A DNA stretch of 45,340 bases from Halieaceae bacterium (GCA_008081075.1 VMDB01000177.1:1-45340), one strand, 5' to 3'. Counted from the stretch's first letter, positions 23,150 through 32,929 are shown. Made by a program: numbers and translations. The notes: generated by a model from the sequence alone, not told the origin.

Positions 23150-25900
23150 TCATACGGCTATACAGACTCGTAAGCCCTCCAATACAGGCTTAGTTTGCTC
23201 CAGCGCTTTGAGGCAGGCGGACTGTTCCTCAGCCAATGCGTCGAGCTCTCTCTCGGTGACTCCGGGGTTAATGGTTTTTAGGTAAGTCAGGCGGCTGCTC
23301 TCGCCTTGATAAAAGTGATTCGCCTTCTCGATGGCTGCCTCTCGCCGCTGCTGCGTAGCGTCGGTCGCGCGCTGCTCCAACGAACCAAACAGGGCTTCTA
23401 ACATCGCTCTCAGCTTGCTGAGCACCGCAGCGCTCGTTGCGTTCGGCACAGATTGCAGCGCTTCGGCGAGATAGTTAGCGGATAGCTTGTCGCCAACTTC
23501 CTTGCCATCTTTTGTCACCAACATTCGGATGGGCGTGTAGTCTAAAAATTGGCCGGCCTCAAGATAGCGAGGCGCGAGACACTCTATTCGAAAAAGCGCT
23601 TCCAGCAGGAACGTCCCTGCAGGGACACCCTTGTGAGCGAACGTGCCAAGACAGGCCTTCCCGATTTCACTGCCCAGCAGCACGGCCATGGACTCCATGA
23701 TGATGGGATGCTCCCAGGTCAGAAAGAGCACGTCCTCTCTCGCGAGGGCTGTGGACCGGTCGTAGGTTGCAGTGACGCCTTCCTCATTGAGTCCCGGCAG
23801 CTGCCCGGTAACGAGGTTTTCCGTCGGCCGAACAAGCGACAGGTTTTCTTCTAAATATTCTTGATCGATTCCGATGCGGTCAAAGAGTCGTTCAGTAAAG
23901 TCGTACAGGTGGCCTGCTGACTCTCGTGACTCAAGGCTTTGAATGATGTGACGTCCGGTATCGCTGTTGTGGGAGTGCCGCTCTAGTAGCCGGTCCCTTC
24001 CTCGTTCGGTTTCCAGCGTGAGTTGCTCACGACGGTCTCTGGTGGCGTCTATGATTGATTGAAGGCCTTTCTCTCCGCGCATGACTGCGCTGAGCGTCGA
24101 TTCGAATTCGTTGAAGATTTGGTGCCCGAAGGAGCAAGTGGCAGTGAATGCGCCGAGGCCATTGTGTAACCAGAGGAAGAGTTGTTCTTGTGCGGTGCCG
24201 AGGAGGTAGGGCACATGAATGTGTATTTCGGCACCTTGTCCAATTCGGTCTAGGCGTCCAATTCGTTGCTCCAGAAGATCTGGGTGCCTCGGCAGGTCGA
24301 AGCAGACGAGATGACGGGCGAACTGAAAGTTGCGCCCCTCGCTTCCAATTTCGGAACAGATAAGCGCTTGTGCACCGCTCAGCTCGTCGGCGAAATATGC
24401 TGCCGCTCGATCGCGTTCAATGAGACTCAGGCCTTCGTGAAAAGCAGCGCAACGGACACCGACCTTGAAGTGGAGGTGGTGTTCCAGCGCCAGCGCAGTC
24501 TCTTTGTGAGCGCAAATGACAAGCGCTTTCTCCGGTCGTAAGGTTTTAAGTGTCTCTTGCAGCCACGCTACCCTGGGATCTTGCTCCAGCCACGCTTCAT
24601 TCAAATGGGCCAGCTCTGGATGCAGTGCGTGTGGGGCGTCTGCATAGAGATCGGGCGCCGTCAGCGGATAGGCGTTAAGCAGTCTTTGCGGGAAGCCGGA
24701 GACGGCGCGGCGTGAGTTTCGGTAGAGCACTCTCCCCGTACCATATCGATCCAACATTTGCTGAATTTGTTCTTCAGGCCCACTGTTAGGGTCGATGCCC
24801 TCAGGCAGCGTCGGACTCAAGCCCGCCTCGATTTGCTCGATGACCTGATTCCAGCGTGAGAAGTGCGCCTGCTCCCGCTTGAACTGATCGAAACTGGGAA
24901 AGCGGGAAGGATCGATGAGTCGCAGTCTCTCGAAATGCGCCTCGGGCCCTGCTTGCTCTGGCGTCGCGGTCAGTAGCAGCAAGCCACGCGCGCGGCCCGC
25001 CAGTTGGCCAACAAAGGCTCCGAGGTCTGATTGGGGGTCCCGTAATCCTGAGATGTGATGCGCCTCGTCGATAATAACCATATCCCAGGGTAGTCCTATG
25101 ACGATTTGCTGTAGCTGGGCGTTATCTGAGAACAGCGTGATAGGGGATATGACCAGAGGGCTGTCGGTGTACTCCTCTTCCCAATTGGCATCCTCAAGCC
25201 TGTGCTCATTCAGTAGCGAGAACGCCAGGTGAAAGCGCCGCTGCATTTCTACCAGCCATTGATGTGTCAGTGATTCGGGGGTGAGCACTAACACCCGCGA
25301 CACTCTCTGTCGCAATAACTGCTGACTCAGTATCAAGCCCGCTTCAATGGTTTTCCCAAGGCCTACCTCGTCAGCCAGCAGCACACGAGGTGCGGACTGC
25401 TTCCCGATGCTTGCGGCAACATACAGCTGATGTGAAAGCAGAGACGTGCGCGGCCCAAGTAAACCTTGAAGACCAAAACCTTCGCCGGCGGCGCTGTGTT
25501 CAAGCGTGATCCGACGCAGATCAAAGTCTGCGGTTTTGCTCAATTGGTTGTTGAGTAGACGTTCAATTGGCGTGTTGAGCTCGATGTGCGCGTCCAGTTC
25601 AGCTTCTTTTACCACTTGGCGCGAGTCATCCTCGCCGACTGTTTCGTAAATCGCCAGTTCCGCAATGTGCTCTACTGAGAGCACGGTAAAAGTCGAGCCG
25701 TCGAGGCGGGTAAGTTGGTCGCCCGGTTTTAGCAGCAAGCGTGTGAGAGGCGCGCGATCGGTAGCGTAAACGCGCTCCTCCTCCACCGCAGGGAAGTGTA
25801 AGGTCACTCGTCGCTCGTCGACCTGAGTGACGATACCCAAGCCAAGGGAGCTGTCAGCATGGCTAACCCAGCGCTGACCGGGCGAGAATAGATTCGTCAT
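23150..25900 (-). CDS. rapA: RNA polymerase-associated ATPase RapA (HepA), Swi2/Snf2 family
   Basis: 916 residues, close to the ~970 of E. coli RapA. RapA binds core RNA polymerase and recycles it after transcription using ATP. Domains: N-terminal Tudor-like pair (SPGQRWVSHADSSLGLGIV onwards), helicase lobe 1 with Walker A LLADEVGLGKTIEAGLIL (~176), DEAH box VIIDEAHHISG (~278), motif III LLLLTATPEQAG, lobe 2 with ICSEIGSEGRNFQFARHL and LLEQRIGRLDRIGQGAEIH (motifs V/VI), then a C-terminal helical region. The ATG overlaps the tatD stop (TAATG), so tatD and rapA form a coupled pair. Confidence 0.95.
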   Translation of the reverse strand: MTNLFSPGQRWVSHADSSLGLGIVTQVDERRVTLHFPAVEEERVYATDRAPLTRLLLKPGDQLTRLDGSTFTVLSVEHIAELAIYETVGEDDSRQVVKEAELDAHIELNTPIERLLNNQLSKTADFDLRRITLEHSAAGEGFGLQGLLGPRTSLLSHQLYVAASIGKQSAPRVLLADEVGLGKTIEAGLILSQQLLRQRVSRVLVLTPESLTHQWLVEMQRRFHLAFSLLNEHRLEDANWEEEYTDSPLVISPITLFSDNAQLQQIVIGLPWDMVIIDEAHHISGLRDPQSDLGAFVGQLAGRARGLLLLTATPEQAGPEAHFERLRLIDPSRFPSFDQFKREQAHFSRWNQVIEQIEAGLSPTLPEGIDPNSGPEEQIQQMLDRYGTGRVLYRNSRRAVSGFPQRLLNAYPLTAPDLYADAPHALHPELAHLNEAWLEQDPRVAWLQETLKTLRPEKALVICAHKETALALEHHLHFKVGVRCAAFHEGLSLIERDRAAAYFADELSGAQALICSEIGSEGRNFQFARHLVCFDLPRHPDLLEQRIGRLDRIGQGAEIHIHVPYLLGTAQEQLFLWLHNGLGAFTATCSFGHQIFNEFESTLSAVMRGEKGLQSIIDATRDRREQLTLETERGRDRLLERHSHNSDTGRHIIQSLESRESAGHLYDFTERLFDRIGIDQEYLEENLSLVRPTENLVTGQLPGLNEEGVTATYDRSTALAREDVLFLTWEHPIIMESMAVLLGSEIGKACLGTFAHKGVPAGTFLLEALFRIECLAPRYLEAGQFLDYTPIRMLVTKDGKEVGDKLSANYLAEALQSVPNATSAAVLSKLRAMLEALFGSLEQRATDATQQRREAAIEKANHFYQGESSRLTYLKTINPGVTERELDALAEEQSACLKALEQTKPVLEGLRVCIAV

Positions 25901-26706
25901 TATTCGAAAAACAGTCGGTAGCTGTTTGTGCGAGTCATCTCGAGAAACTGCTCTATCTCGAGCCCTTTCAGCTCAGCCAGTTTCTCGGCGATTAACGGTA
26001 GGTAGCAGGGTGCATTAGGTTTGCCGCGAAAGGGTACCGGGGTGAGATAGGGGGCATCAGTTTCCAGCACAATGGATTCGACTGGCGTCGCACGAACGAC
26101 GGCGCGAACGTTTTCGGCGTTTTTAAACGTGGTAATGCCGTTAAAGCCGAGCACAAAACCCTCCGCGAGGCAAAATTCCGCGAGCGCCAGCGAGCTTGTA
26201 AAGCTGTGAATCACGCCTTTCCTTGCCAGGGACTGACTATGGTTTGCCAGAATCGCTCGCGTGTCATCGTCGGCGTCTCTGGTATGAATCACTACCGGTA
26301 AGTTCTCCTGCGCCGCAATCTGCAGTTGCTCCTCGAACGCCTTCGCCTGTGCCAGGCGGTCACTGTGCTCGTAATAGTAGTCCAGGCCGATTTCACCCAC
26401 CGCCACAACGCGGGTCTCCCCGCAGCCGGCTGCCACTCTCTGTGCGACATCTGGGCTCCAGTCGCTCGCTTCGTGTGGGTGAATGCCTTGGGTGCACCAT
26501 ACTTGCGCATGCGCTCCGGCGAGCTGCCGCACTGTATCGAGATTGGCCGGCGACACGGCAATGGTGATGATTCGCTCGATGCCATGAGCCGTCGCTGCAT
26601 CGAGCGTTTCCTGAAGCGCTTCTTGATTCAGGTAATCCAGATGGCAATGAGTTTCTACGATCGGCGTCGAAAAACGGGGGATCGTTTTGTCGGGTGCTGG
26701 CTTCAT
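25900..26706 (-). CDS. tatD: TatD-family metal-dependent hydrolase / DNase
   Basis: 268 residues, TIM-barrel amidohydrolase fold. Metal ligands are visible: HxH in VETHCHLDYL (~22), Glu in VAVGEIGLDYYYE (~103), His in VIHTRDADDD (~141), His in GVIHSFTSS (~167), and Asp in VLETDAPYLTPVPFRGK (~217). Members are 3'-5' exonucleases/endonucleases acting in DNA repair or nucleic acid turnover, and this one is closest to the YcfH/YjjV group. It is upstream of rapA with a 1-base overlap. A GATAAT box on the minus strand just before the gene could be a -10, but no good -35 is seen. Confidence 0.92.
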   Translation of the reverse strand: MKPAPDKTIPRFSTPIVETHCHLDYLNQEALQETLDAATAHGIERIITIAVSPANLDTVRQLAGAHAQVWCTQGIHPHEASDWSPDVAQRVAAGCGETRVVAVGEIGLDYYYEHSDRLAQAKAFEEQLQIAAQENLPVVIHTRDADDDTRAILANHSQSLARKGVIHSFTSSLALAEFCLAEGFVLGFNGITTFKNAENVRAVVRATPVESIVLETDAPYLTPVPFRGKPNAPCYLPLIAEKLAELKGLEIEQFLEMTRTNSYRLFFE

Positions 26707-26774
26707 GCGGATGCTACAACCTGAAGGCGAGCATTATCGCATATTTGCGTAGCTGGGGTGCCTCGTGAGAGCAA

Positions 26775-27716
26775 TTAACCCCTGTGAACGGTACGAAAGC
26801 GCATTGCCTGCACCGTTTCAATGATTTCGTGCCAGAGCCACTGGTGCACTGGCGAGTGTTCCGTGCGCTTGTGGGCAATGAGGGAGTATTGAACGCTAAA
26901 GGTGAGATCGAGCGGGAGTGTGAGCGCGACGATATCGCGGGTTGCGCCCTCGTTGCGTGCGAGATAAGCGGGACATATCAATAGGTAATCCGTTTCCCTC
27001 AACACCTCAAAAGCAGTGAGTAGGTGGGACGTTTCCAAGGTTCCTCTATCGCTTTCGAAGAGGCCGCGGGCGAGCACCTGGCCACCAATCAGTTCCTCCC
27101 TGTCCGCAACATATAGCGCGACTTGGGGATATTGGCGCACCAGGTCACTGGTCAGCGTTTGCTCGACCAGCGGATGTTCCTGGCGAACGAAGATTGCCAG
27201 TGGCGACGCTGCGAGCGGCGCTATAGTGTACTCGGGCGGATATTCCTCCCGGTGTATTTGAATGGCGAAGTCGAGTTCTCCCTTTGCTAGCTGGTCAAGC
27301 TGCCTTTCTGCCCGAGTGATAGTTCTCAGTCGGAGCCGCGGCGCAATAGATTGAAGGCGTGCCGATAGGGGGGGAAGTAGGGTAAAGCCTACATACTCCG
27401 AAATGGCGAGGGTGATCTCCCCGCGGTAGGCTGCGGGAGAAAAGTCTCCAGCGTCTAGCAGGCTGTCGACCTGCCCAAGGATGCTTTTTAACTCTGCCAC
27501 TAGACTCAGCGCCCTTGGGGTGGGCTGGATACCCCGTTTGCTGCGCACGAACAGGGGGTCGTCAAAGGTTTCTCTGAGGCGCCCCAGCGTTTTGGACATC
27601 GCAGGCTGGGTTATAGAAAGCCGGTCTGCGGCCCGAGAAACACTGCCCTCCTCAAGCAAAACATGCAATGAAACCAATAGGTTAAGATCGATTCTTGCAA
27701 GTCTGTTCAAGTTCAT
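26775..27716 (-). CDS. LysR-family transcriptional regulator
   Basis: 313 residues. The N-terminal winged helix-turn-helix reads DLNLLVSLHVLLEEGSVSRA, followed by AADRLSITQPAMSKTLGRLR, with FDDPLFVRSKRGIQPT completing the motif. The rest is a periplasmic-binding-protein-like effector domain (about residues 90-300), here of the NodD/SyrM-type subgroup judging by LPPLSARLQSIAPRLRLRT. The effector and targets are unknown. It is not part of an obvious catabolic unit. The divergent plus-strand segment (27717 onward) carries a possible small RNA and the TPR gene, which are natural candidates for control. Confidence 0.92.
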   Translation of the reverse strand: MNLNRLARIDLNLLVSLHVLLEEGSVSRAADRLSITQPAMSKTLGRLRETFDDPLFVRSKRGIQPTPRALSLVAELKSILGQVDSLLDAGDFSPAAYRGEITLAISEYVGFTLLPPLSARLQSIAPRLRLRTITRAERQLDQLAKGELDFAIQIHREEYPPEYTIAPLAASPLAIFVRQEHPLVEQTLTSDLVRQYPQVALYVADREELIGGQVLARGLFESDRGTLETSHLLTAFEVLRETDYLLICPAYLARNEGATRDIVALTLPLDLTFSVQYSLIAHKRTEHSPVHQWLWHEIIETVQAMRFRTVHRG

Positions 27717-27851
27717 AATGTGTGGCCTATAACACGCAAGACTGAATGTAAGTCGGTAAATACATTAGCTGTATTGGCAGTAGTTATGGATAGTACCAGA
27801 TAGGTTCCCTAGCGACAGGTGGCGTTTTCCCCTTTGAAGCGCTGGCTGACG

Positions 27852-27879
27852 GGAACTTCCAGCCTTAACCCGCCTCTCA
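27852..27879 (+). promoter_or_regulatory. Possible sigma-E-type promoter upstream of the TPR gene
   Basis: GGAACTT (27852-27858), 16 bases, then TCTCA (27875-27879). This matches the extracytoplasmic sigma-E consensus GGAACTT-N15/16-TCTGA at six to seven -35 bases and four of five -10 bases, with the same spacing as the site before rpoE in this window. Predicted transcription would begin near 27886, inside or at the T-run of the overlapping terminator and about 48 bases before the GTG at 27934. It may be chance. Confidence 0.4.
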
Positions 27880-27895
27880 GAGGCGGGTTTTTTTT
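27867..27895 (+). terminator. Strong intrinsic terminator with no upstream coding gene on its strand
   Basis: A perfect 10-base stem AACCCGCCTC (27867-27876) / GAGGCGGGTT (27880-27889) with a TCA loop, followed by a run of eight T (27888-27895). The orientation is plus; on the minus strand no T-run follows. All genes upstream for more than 4 kb are on the minus strand, so it must end a non-coding transcript starting in 27717-27866, or act as an attenuator for the TPR gene 39 bases downstream. A second small hairpin (GCTGG 27841-27845 / CCAGC 27859-27863) precedes it. Confidence 0.85.
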
Positions 27896-27933
27896 GCGCT
27901 ATATTGCGTGTTGCGACCATACCGGGTGCTGAT

Positions 27934-29130
27934 GTGAGGCAATTTCTCTATGCGCTGGGGTGTTTCTGCGGGCTGGCATCCGCGGATACGCCACTACCCT
28001 TTGGCCTCGACCTTCAGTCGGCGGATTGGATGCGGGCCCAAACGATGACAACGGAGACGGCGGTCACCCCAACTGGCGTGCTGGACGAGGCTGTTTTTGC
28101 GCTGGACGCGATGCAGCGTGAGTTGGGGCCGTATCATCCGGACCTGGTGGCTCCGACCTTGGCCGCCGCCGCGCTCGCGACTCAGACGGGCGCTGTGTCG
28201 CGTGCGGAAGAGCTCTATGACAGGGCGCTACACACAGTACGGGTGAACGATGGTCTGTACGGTGATCAGCAGTTGCCCATCTTGCGCGGACTCCTCGACC
28301 TCTATTTGATCTCCGGCGACCGCGAGGGATTTGAAAAAAGAGCCGACTACCAGTTCAGGCTTCTGGGCTCTGGCGTGCCGCCCTTCAACAGTGCAGAGCT
28401 ATCAGCGGCAGGAGAGTTTTTTGACGTCACACTTGATGCTCTGATTGACGCCTCATGGGAGGGCAAGTCGAGAGAGCTGCTCCGTTTTCACGACAGAGTC
28501 GAAGCCCTGACTGAGGCGGTTTGTGCTGACGCGGAGTTTGGTATGGACTGGTGCCAACCGTTTTCTTTTCGACTCGCCCGGTTTTACTATTTGCTCGAGT
28601 ATAAGCTCGATGTCTTTGTGGATGATCCGCGATTCGAGCCGAGATTGAGTGGCGCGGATTGGCAAACACTGGAGCGTGAACCTCGTATGGAGGCGCTGCA
28701 GCGTCGCCTGTTTCAGCAAGGAGAGCGCGTTTTTGATCGATTGCTGGCCCTTAAGCCCGAGGACCACGACGCTTTATCTGCTTTGGCTGACTGGCACTGG
28801 TTCTATCAAAAGCGGCCCGCCGCCATCAGACACTATCAGGCAGCTTGTCAGTTGCGGCCAGAGCGTTTCGAATATCCGGCGCCGTTACCGGAGTATCCGG
28901 CGCTGAGCAAGTACCGGGCTTTCACAGAGATTGGCGTGCCAGTGGGCGTTACCTTGGAGATCAATGAGAGAGGCGTGCCGTCGGATATTGTGCTGGCATC
29001 GCTCGACGTCGAAGGACCGCTCAGCCTCAAGCGCAAGCTGCGGGCAACACGGTTCCGGCCCATTTTTGATGACTGTAAAGATCCGCGTCCGGTAAGCCTG
29101 CTGAATAGCGAATTTGTCCGGCTCGATTAG
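27934..29130 (+). CDS. Periplasmic TPR-like protein with TonB-C-like C-terminus, function unknown
   Basis: About 398 residues. I choose the GTG at 27934, which puts a short signal peptide first (MRQFLYALGCFCGLASA, cleavage before DTPLPF); the frame also has a TTG at 27904. The middle region has helical repeats of TPR character (LAAAALATQTGAVSRAEELY; LLALKPEDHDALSALADWHW; AAIRHYQAACQLRPE). The last ~75 residues (GVPVGVTLEINERGVPSDIV, then LKRKLRATRFRPIFDD) resemble the TonB C-terminal fold. No function can be named. It lies directly behind the terminator/sigma-E-like site, and its stop abuts the stop of the convergent methyltransferase gene. Confidence 0.7.
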   Translation: MRQFLYALGCFCGLASADTPLPFGLDLQSADWMRAQTMTTETAVTPTGVLDEAVFALDAMQRELGPYHPDLVAPTLAAAALATQTGAVSRAEELYDRALHTVRVNDGLYGDQQLPILRGLLDLYLISGDREGFEKRADYQFRLLGSGVPPFNSAELSAAGEFFDVTLDALIDASWEGKSRELLRFHDRVEALTEAVCADAEFGMDWCQPFSFRLARFYYLLEYKLDVFVDDPRFEPRLSGADWQTLEREPRMEALQRRLFQQGERVFDRLLALKPEDHDALSALADWHWFYQKRPAAIRHYQAACQLRPERFEYPAPLPEYPALSKYRAFTEIGVPVGVTLEINERGVPSDIVLASLDVEGPLSLKRKLRATRFRPIFDDCKDPRPVSLLNSEFVRLD

Positions 29131-29808
29131 TCAGTCATTGTGAATGACAAGCAAGGCGCCGGTGGCTTTCACCGCTCCGCTCAAGCGCCAATCAAGCAGT
29201 TGTCCGCCGTGCTTCTCTATCGCTCGCTCAGCCATCTCGTGAAATGTGGGTCTTTCTGGGTCGCCGATCACAATGGTGCCTACGCCCGCGGCAATGGCAC
29301 GATCAATCATCTTGCCAACAGGATTGACTAATTCATCCCAAAAGCAAATGTCGCCGCCAACAAGTACATCGACGTCGCTAAGGTCCCTCTTAGTCACCTG
29401 TTCGAATCGTCGTACCCAAGGGGTTGTCTCTACGCCATTGAGCGCCGCGACGGCGTTGAGATAGGGAAACACTGCGGGGTCCGCGTCCATTGATACTGTC
29501 TCTGAGCCCCATTGCTTCGCACACCATATGCCGGTGACGCCCCAGCCGCAGCCTGCATCGAGCACTCGTCGCGTTTTGGCGGGCTTATGCTTATTCAGGT
29601 AATCAATGATGAGGCAGCTGGATTTCCATAGTTTGGTTCCGTGAATGCTGGGCTCGTGCCCCGCGCGCTTGACGGCACGAATGCTGGCGTGACCGGAATA
29701 GGGCATCGCCACGCCGCGGAAACGCCTGAGCTTACTGGCGGCGGACTTGTTCGGCGTTCTGGGTTTTTTTTTCGTCGCAATCGCGCGCGCAGACTTCGGG
29801 GTGGGCAT
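29131..29808 (-). CDS. Class I SAM-dependent methyltransferase with Lys/Arg-rich N-terminal tail
   Basis: 225 residues. Motif I is VLDAGCGWGVTGIWCAKQWG (~83), followed by the acidic motif II SMDADPAVFPYLN and post-motif VDVLVGGDICFWDE. This is the pattern of the FAM86/METTL-type protein-lysine or small-molecule methyltransferases; the substrate is unknown. The first ~32 residues are strongly basic (KKKPRTPNK, KLRRFRG) and could bind nucleic acid. It lies 56 bases downstream of the cold-shock protein gene on the same strand and abuts the convergent TPR gene with no gap. Confidence 0.8.
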   Translation of the reverse strand: MPTPKSARAIATKKKPRTPNKSAASKLRRFRGVAMPYSGHASIRAVKRAGHEPSIHGTKLWKSSCLIIDYLNKHKPAKTRRVLDAGCGWGVTGIWCAKQWGSETVSMDADPAVFPYLNAVAALNGVETTPWVRRFEQVTKRDLSDVDVLVGGDICFWDELVNPVGKMIDRAIAAGVGTIVIGDPERPTFHEMAERAIEKHGGQLLDWRLSGAVKATGALLVIHND

Positions 29809-29864
29809 GAGAGTACTCGCTGTGTTGGGGCCGCGAGCTTAACAAACCTCTGGGAAGCTGGGTA

Positions 29865-30077
29865 TCAGCGTTTGGTCACTTCCTCAGCCTGAAGCCCTTT
29901 GGGGCCCTCCACGAGCACAAACTCCACTTCTTGTCCCTCGTTGAGGCTGCGATAACCATCTCCCTGTATGGCACGAAAATGGACAAAGATGTCGTCAGGG
30001 CGGTCGGCCATGGTTATGAAGCCAAAGCCCTTGGCGTTATTGAACCACTTCACGGTTCCCACTTGGCGGTCTGACAT
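29865..30077 (-). CDS. Cold-shock domain protein (CspA family)
   Basis: 70 residues, a single OB-fold cold-shock domain that binds single-stranded RNA/DNA. RNP1 is KGFGFITM (~16) and RNP2 is DIFVHF (~29), with [13 protein letters not shown] at the start. The ATG has GGAG 8 bases upstream. A loop insertion ADRPDD before RNP2 and the acidic C-terminal half [18 protein letters not shown] are normal for the family. It is 53 bases downstream of valS and may be read partly from that transcript. Which paralogue it is, and whether cold-inducible, is not visible; no long cspA-like leader is present. Confidence 0.94.
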   Translation of the reverse strand: MSDRQVGTVKWFNNAKGFGFITMADRPDDIFVHFRAIQGDGYRSLNEGQEVEFVLVEGPKGLQAEEVTKR

Positions 30078-30130
30078 GACTGAGACTCCACCGTTTTAGA
30101 ATTATTATCGTGCACAGTGATATCAGGGCT

Positions 30131-32905
30131 TCAGGCAGAACGCAACTCCTCAATTTGCCGTCGTTGCTGCTGCAACACTTTCAAAGCGGCGTCAACCTGG
30201 GTTAACTTTTGGCGCTCCGCGGCAACAATGTCGGCTGGTGCGCGCTCAATAAATTTAGCGTTGGTTAATTTACCGTTAAGCCGGGCCTTCTCCGCTTCAG
30301 CCTTGGCGATCTCCTTGTCGAGGCGAGTTAATTCGGCGGTCACATCAACCAGTCCGGCCATGGGTACACGCACTTCCAGCTCCCCAAACAAGGCCATCAG
30401 GCTGGCCGTCTCGGCGTCGTGATTATCAATAGGGATGATGCTCGCGCTTTTCGACAATCTCTGTAGAAAGGTACCGTTCCTTTGCAGGCGATCTCTGTCT
30501 AGCTCGCTGGTATTGGCCACTGTCACCTCGAGTGTCGTGGCAGGGGGGATGTTGGCTTCGGAACGGATAGTTCTGATTGCGACAATAATGCCTTTCATCC
30601 ACTCGATCTCGTCCTCAGCGTCGCGATCGGTGTGTTCCGGCTCGGGTGTCGGCCATGGGGCCAGCATTATGCTGTCCCCGGTCGCGCCGGTGAGCGGGCT
30701 TACGCTCTGCCAGATCTCCTCGGTAACAAATGGCATAAAGGGATGCAGCATGCGAAGCGCTTGTTCTAGGACCTCTGCCAGCGTCTGACGTGTTCCCAGA
30801 AGCGCCTGGGGGTGTCCTGCCTCATCCCAGAGCACGGGTTTGGATAGTTCGAGGTACCAATCGCAAAACTCATTCCACACAAAGTCATAGAGTGATTGGG
30901 CGGCCAGATCGAAACGGTATGCCGCAACGGCATCGTCAACGGCTAGCAAGGTGGATTGCAGCCGGCTTCTGATCCAGCGGTCAGCGAGCGACGGGGTGCC
31001 ACGCGCTTTGAGCAGGTCGTGACCCTCCGTATGACTGAGTACGTAGCGGGCCGCATTCCATATTTTGTTGCAGAAATTTCGATAGCCTTCCATACGGCCA
31101 ATATCGAACTTGATATCACGCCCCGTGGAAGCTAGGGAGTAAAAAGTGTAGCGGAGGGCGTCGGTACCATAGCCTGGGATGCCATCGGGGAACTGTTTAC
31201 GTGTCGCTTTCTCGATCCTCTCCGCCAGTTGAGGCTGCATTAAGTTGGCAGTACGTTTCGCGATCAGTGCTTCCAGCTCGATGCCGTCAATCAGATCAAT
31301 AGGGTCGAGGACATTCCCCTTTGATTTGGACATCTTTTGCCCTTCGCCATCGCGGACAAGACCGTGAACGTATACCGTGTGGAACGGCACTTCGCCCATG
31401 AACTCCAGCGACATCATTATCATTCGGGCAACCCAGAAGAAGATGATGTCAAAACCGGTCACCAGCACCGACGCAGGGTGGAAAGACCTGAGATCTGCGT
31501 TTTCCTCAGGCCAACCCAAAGTCGAGAAAGTCCAGAGTGCTGAGGAGAACCAGGTGTCCAGCACGTCCTCGTCCTGAGTCAACGCTAGGGTTTCCGGCAG
31601 CTCATACGCTCGCCGAATCTCCGCCTCTGATTGTCCGACATAAACATTGTCGTCGGTGTCGTACCAGGCAGGAATCCGATGCCCCCACCACAATTGACGA
31701 CTGATGCACCAGTCCTGAATATCGCGCATCCACGCAAAATAAGTGTTTTCCCATTGCTTGGGGACGAACCGGATGTCGCCCTGCTCAACAGCTTTGATCG
31801 CAGGCTCGGCAAGTTTCTTGGCATCGACGTACCATTGCGGCGTTAGCCAGGGCTCGATAACTGCACCCGACCTGTCGCCTCTGGGAACCTTGAGCGCGTG
31901 AGGTTCGATCTTATCGAGTAGGTTGAGTGCCTCGAGCTCGGTGATGACTTTGTCTCGAGCGACAAATCGGTCGAGGCCGCGAAAGTGCTCCGGCACAGCA
32001 TCATTGAGTGCGGCACTCGCGGTCAAAATGTTGATCTTGGGCAGATTGTGTCGTTCGCCCATCGCGTAGTCGTTAAAGTCATGTGCAGGCGTAATCTTGA
32101 CGCATCCAGATCCAAATTCCGGGTCGACATAGTCATCGGCAATAATCGGGATCTGGCGATCTGTCAGAGGGAGGTCGATGGTTTTACCGACGAGATGCTG
32201 GTAGCGCGGATCACTCGGATGAACCGCTACGGCCGTATCACCCAGCATGGTTTCTGGTCGGGTTGTCGCTACTACGAGGTGCCCCTCACCGTCGCTCAGG
32301 GGGTAACGCAGGTGCCAGAGGGAACCCTGTTCCTCTTCCTGCACGACTTCGAGATCCGATATGGCGGTATGGAATTTCGGATCCCAATTGACCAATCGAT
32401 GTCCGCGGTAGATCAGGCCCTTCTCAAATAGTGCAATGAAGACTCGCTGCACGGCGTCCGAGAGCCCGGGGTCCATCGTAAATCGCTCTCGCTGCCAGTC
32501 AGGGGAGGTGCCAAGCCGCCTCAGTTGCTGCGTGATAGCGCCGCCGGATTGTTCCTTCCAATCCCAGACTCTTTTGACAAAGGCTTCGCGCCCCAGCGCT
32601 TCACGCGAACTCCCCTCCGCCTCTAGCTGTCTCTCGACCACCATTTGCGTGGCGATGCCGGCGTGATCGGTGCCGACTTGCCATAAGGTGTTGTGGCCGC
32701 GCATTCGGTGGTAACGGATCAAGGCATCCATAATCGCTTGCTGGAAACCGTGCCCCATGTGCAGTGTGCCGGTGACATTCGGGGGTGGAATCGGAATGCA
32801 GTAAGCCGGACCGTGGCCCGATGGAGCGAAGTAGCCCGCCGATTCCCATTTGTCGTACCAGCGGCCTTCGATGTCCGCGGGAGAGAAATTCTTGTCCATG
32901 GTCAC
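30131..32905 (-). CDS. valS: Valyl-tRNA synthetase
   Basis: 924 residues, a class I aminoacyl-tRNA synthetase. The HIGH motif appears as [17 protein letters not shown] (~38-54) and the KMSKS loop as [19 protein letters not shown] (~535). The editing (CP1) domain lies between, with [20 protein letters not shown]. The anticodon-binding helical domain follows, and the C-terminal ~70 residues form the coiled-coil arm ([34 protein letters not shown]) typical of ValS. It is located after pepA-holC (24-base gap), a conserved gammaproteobacterial order. Confidence 0.97.
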   Translation of the reverse strand: MTMDKNFSPADIEGRWYDKWESAGYFAPSGHGPAYCIPIPPPNVTGTLHMGHGFQQAIMDALIRYHRMRGHNTLWQVGTDHAGIATQMVVERQLEAEGSSREALGREAFVKRVWDWKEQSGGAITQQLRRLGTSPDWQRERFTMDPGLSDAVQRVFIALFEKGLIYRGHRLVNWDPKFHTAISDLEVVQEEEQGSLWHLRYPLSDGEGHLVVATTRPETMLGDTAVAVHPSDPRYQHLVGKTIDLPLTDRQIPIIADDYVDPEFGSGCVKITPAHDFNDYAMGERHNLPKINILTASAALNDAVPEHFRGLDRFVARDKVITELEALNLLDKIEPHALKVPRGDRSGAVIEPWLTPQWYVDAKKLAEPAIKAVEQGDIRFVPKQWENTYFAWMRDIQDWCISRQLWWGHRIPAWYDTDDNVYVGQSEAEIRRAYELPETLALTQDEDVLDTWFSSALWTFSTLGWPEENADLRSFHPASVLVTGFDIIFFWVARMIMMSLEFMGEVPFHTVYVHGLVRDGEGQKMSKSKGNVLDPIDLIDGIELEALIAKRTANLMQPQLAERIEKATRKQFPDGIPGYGTDALRYTFYSLASTGRDIKFDIGRMEGYRNFCNKIWNAARYVLSHTEGHDLLKARGTPSLADRWIRSRLQSTLLAVDDAVAAYRFDLAAQSLYDFVWNEFCDWYLELSKPVLWDEAGHPQALLGTRQTLAEVLEQALRMLHPFMPFVTEEIWQSVSPLTGATGDSIMLAPWPTPEPEHTDRDAEDEIEWMKGIIVAIRTIRSEANIPPATTLEVTVANTSELDRDRLQRNGTFLQRLSKSASIIPIDNHDAETASLMALFGELEVRVPMAGLVDVTAELTRLDKEIAKAEAEKARLNGKLTNAKFIERAPADIVAAERQKLTQVDAALKVLQQQRRQIEELRSA

Positions 32906-32929
32906 AGTATTTGAAGCCTTACTAGCGTT

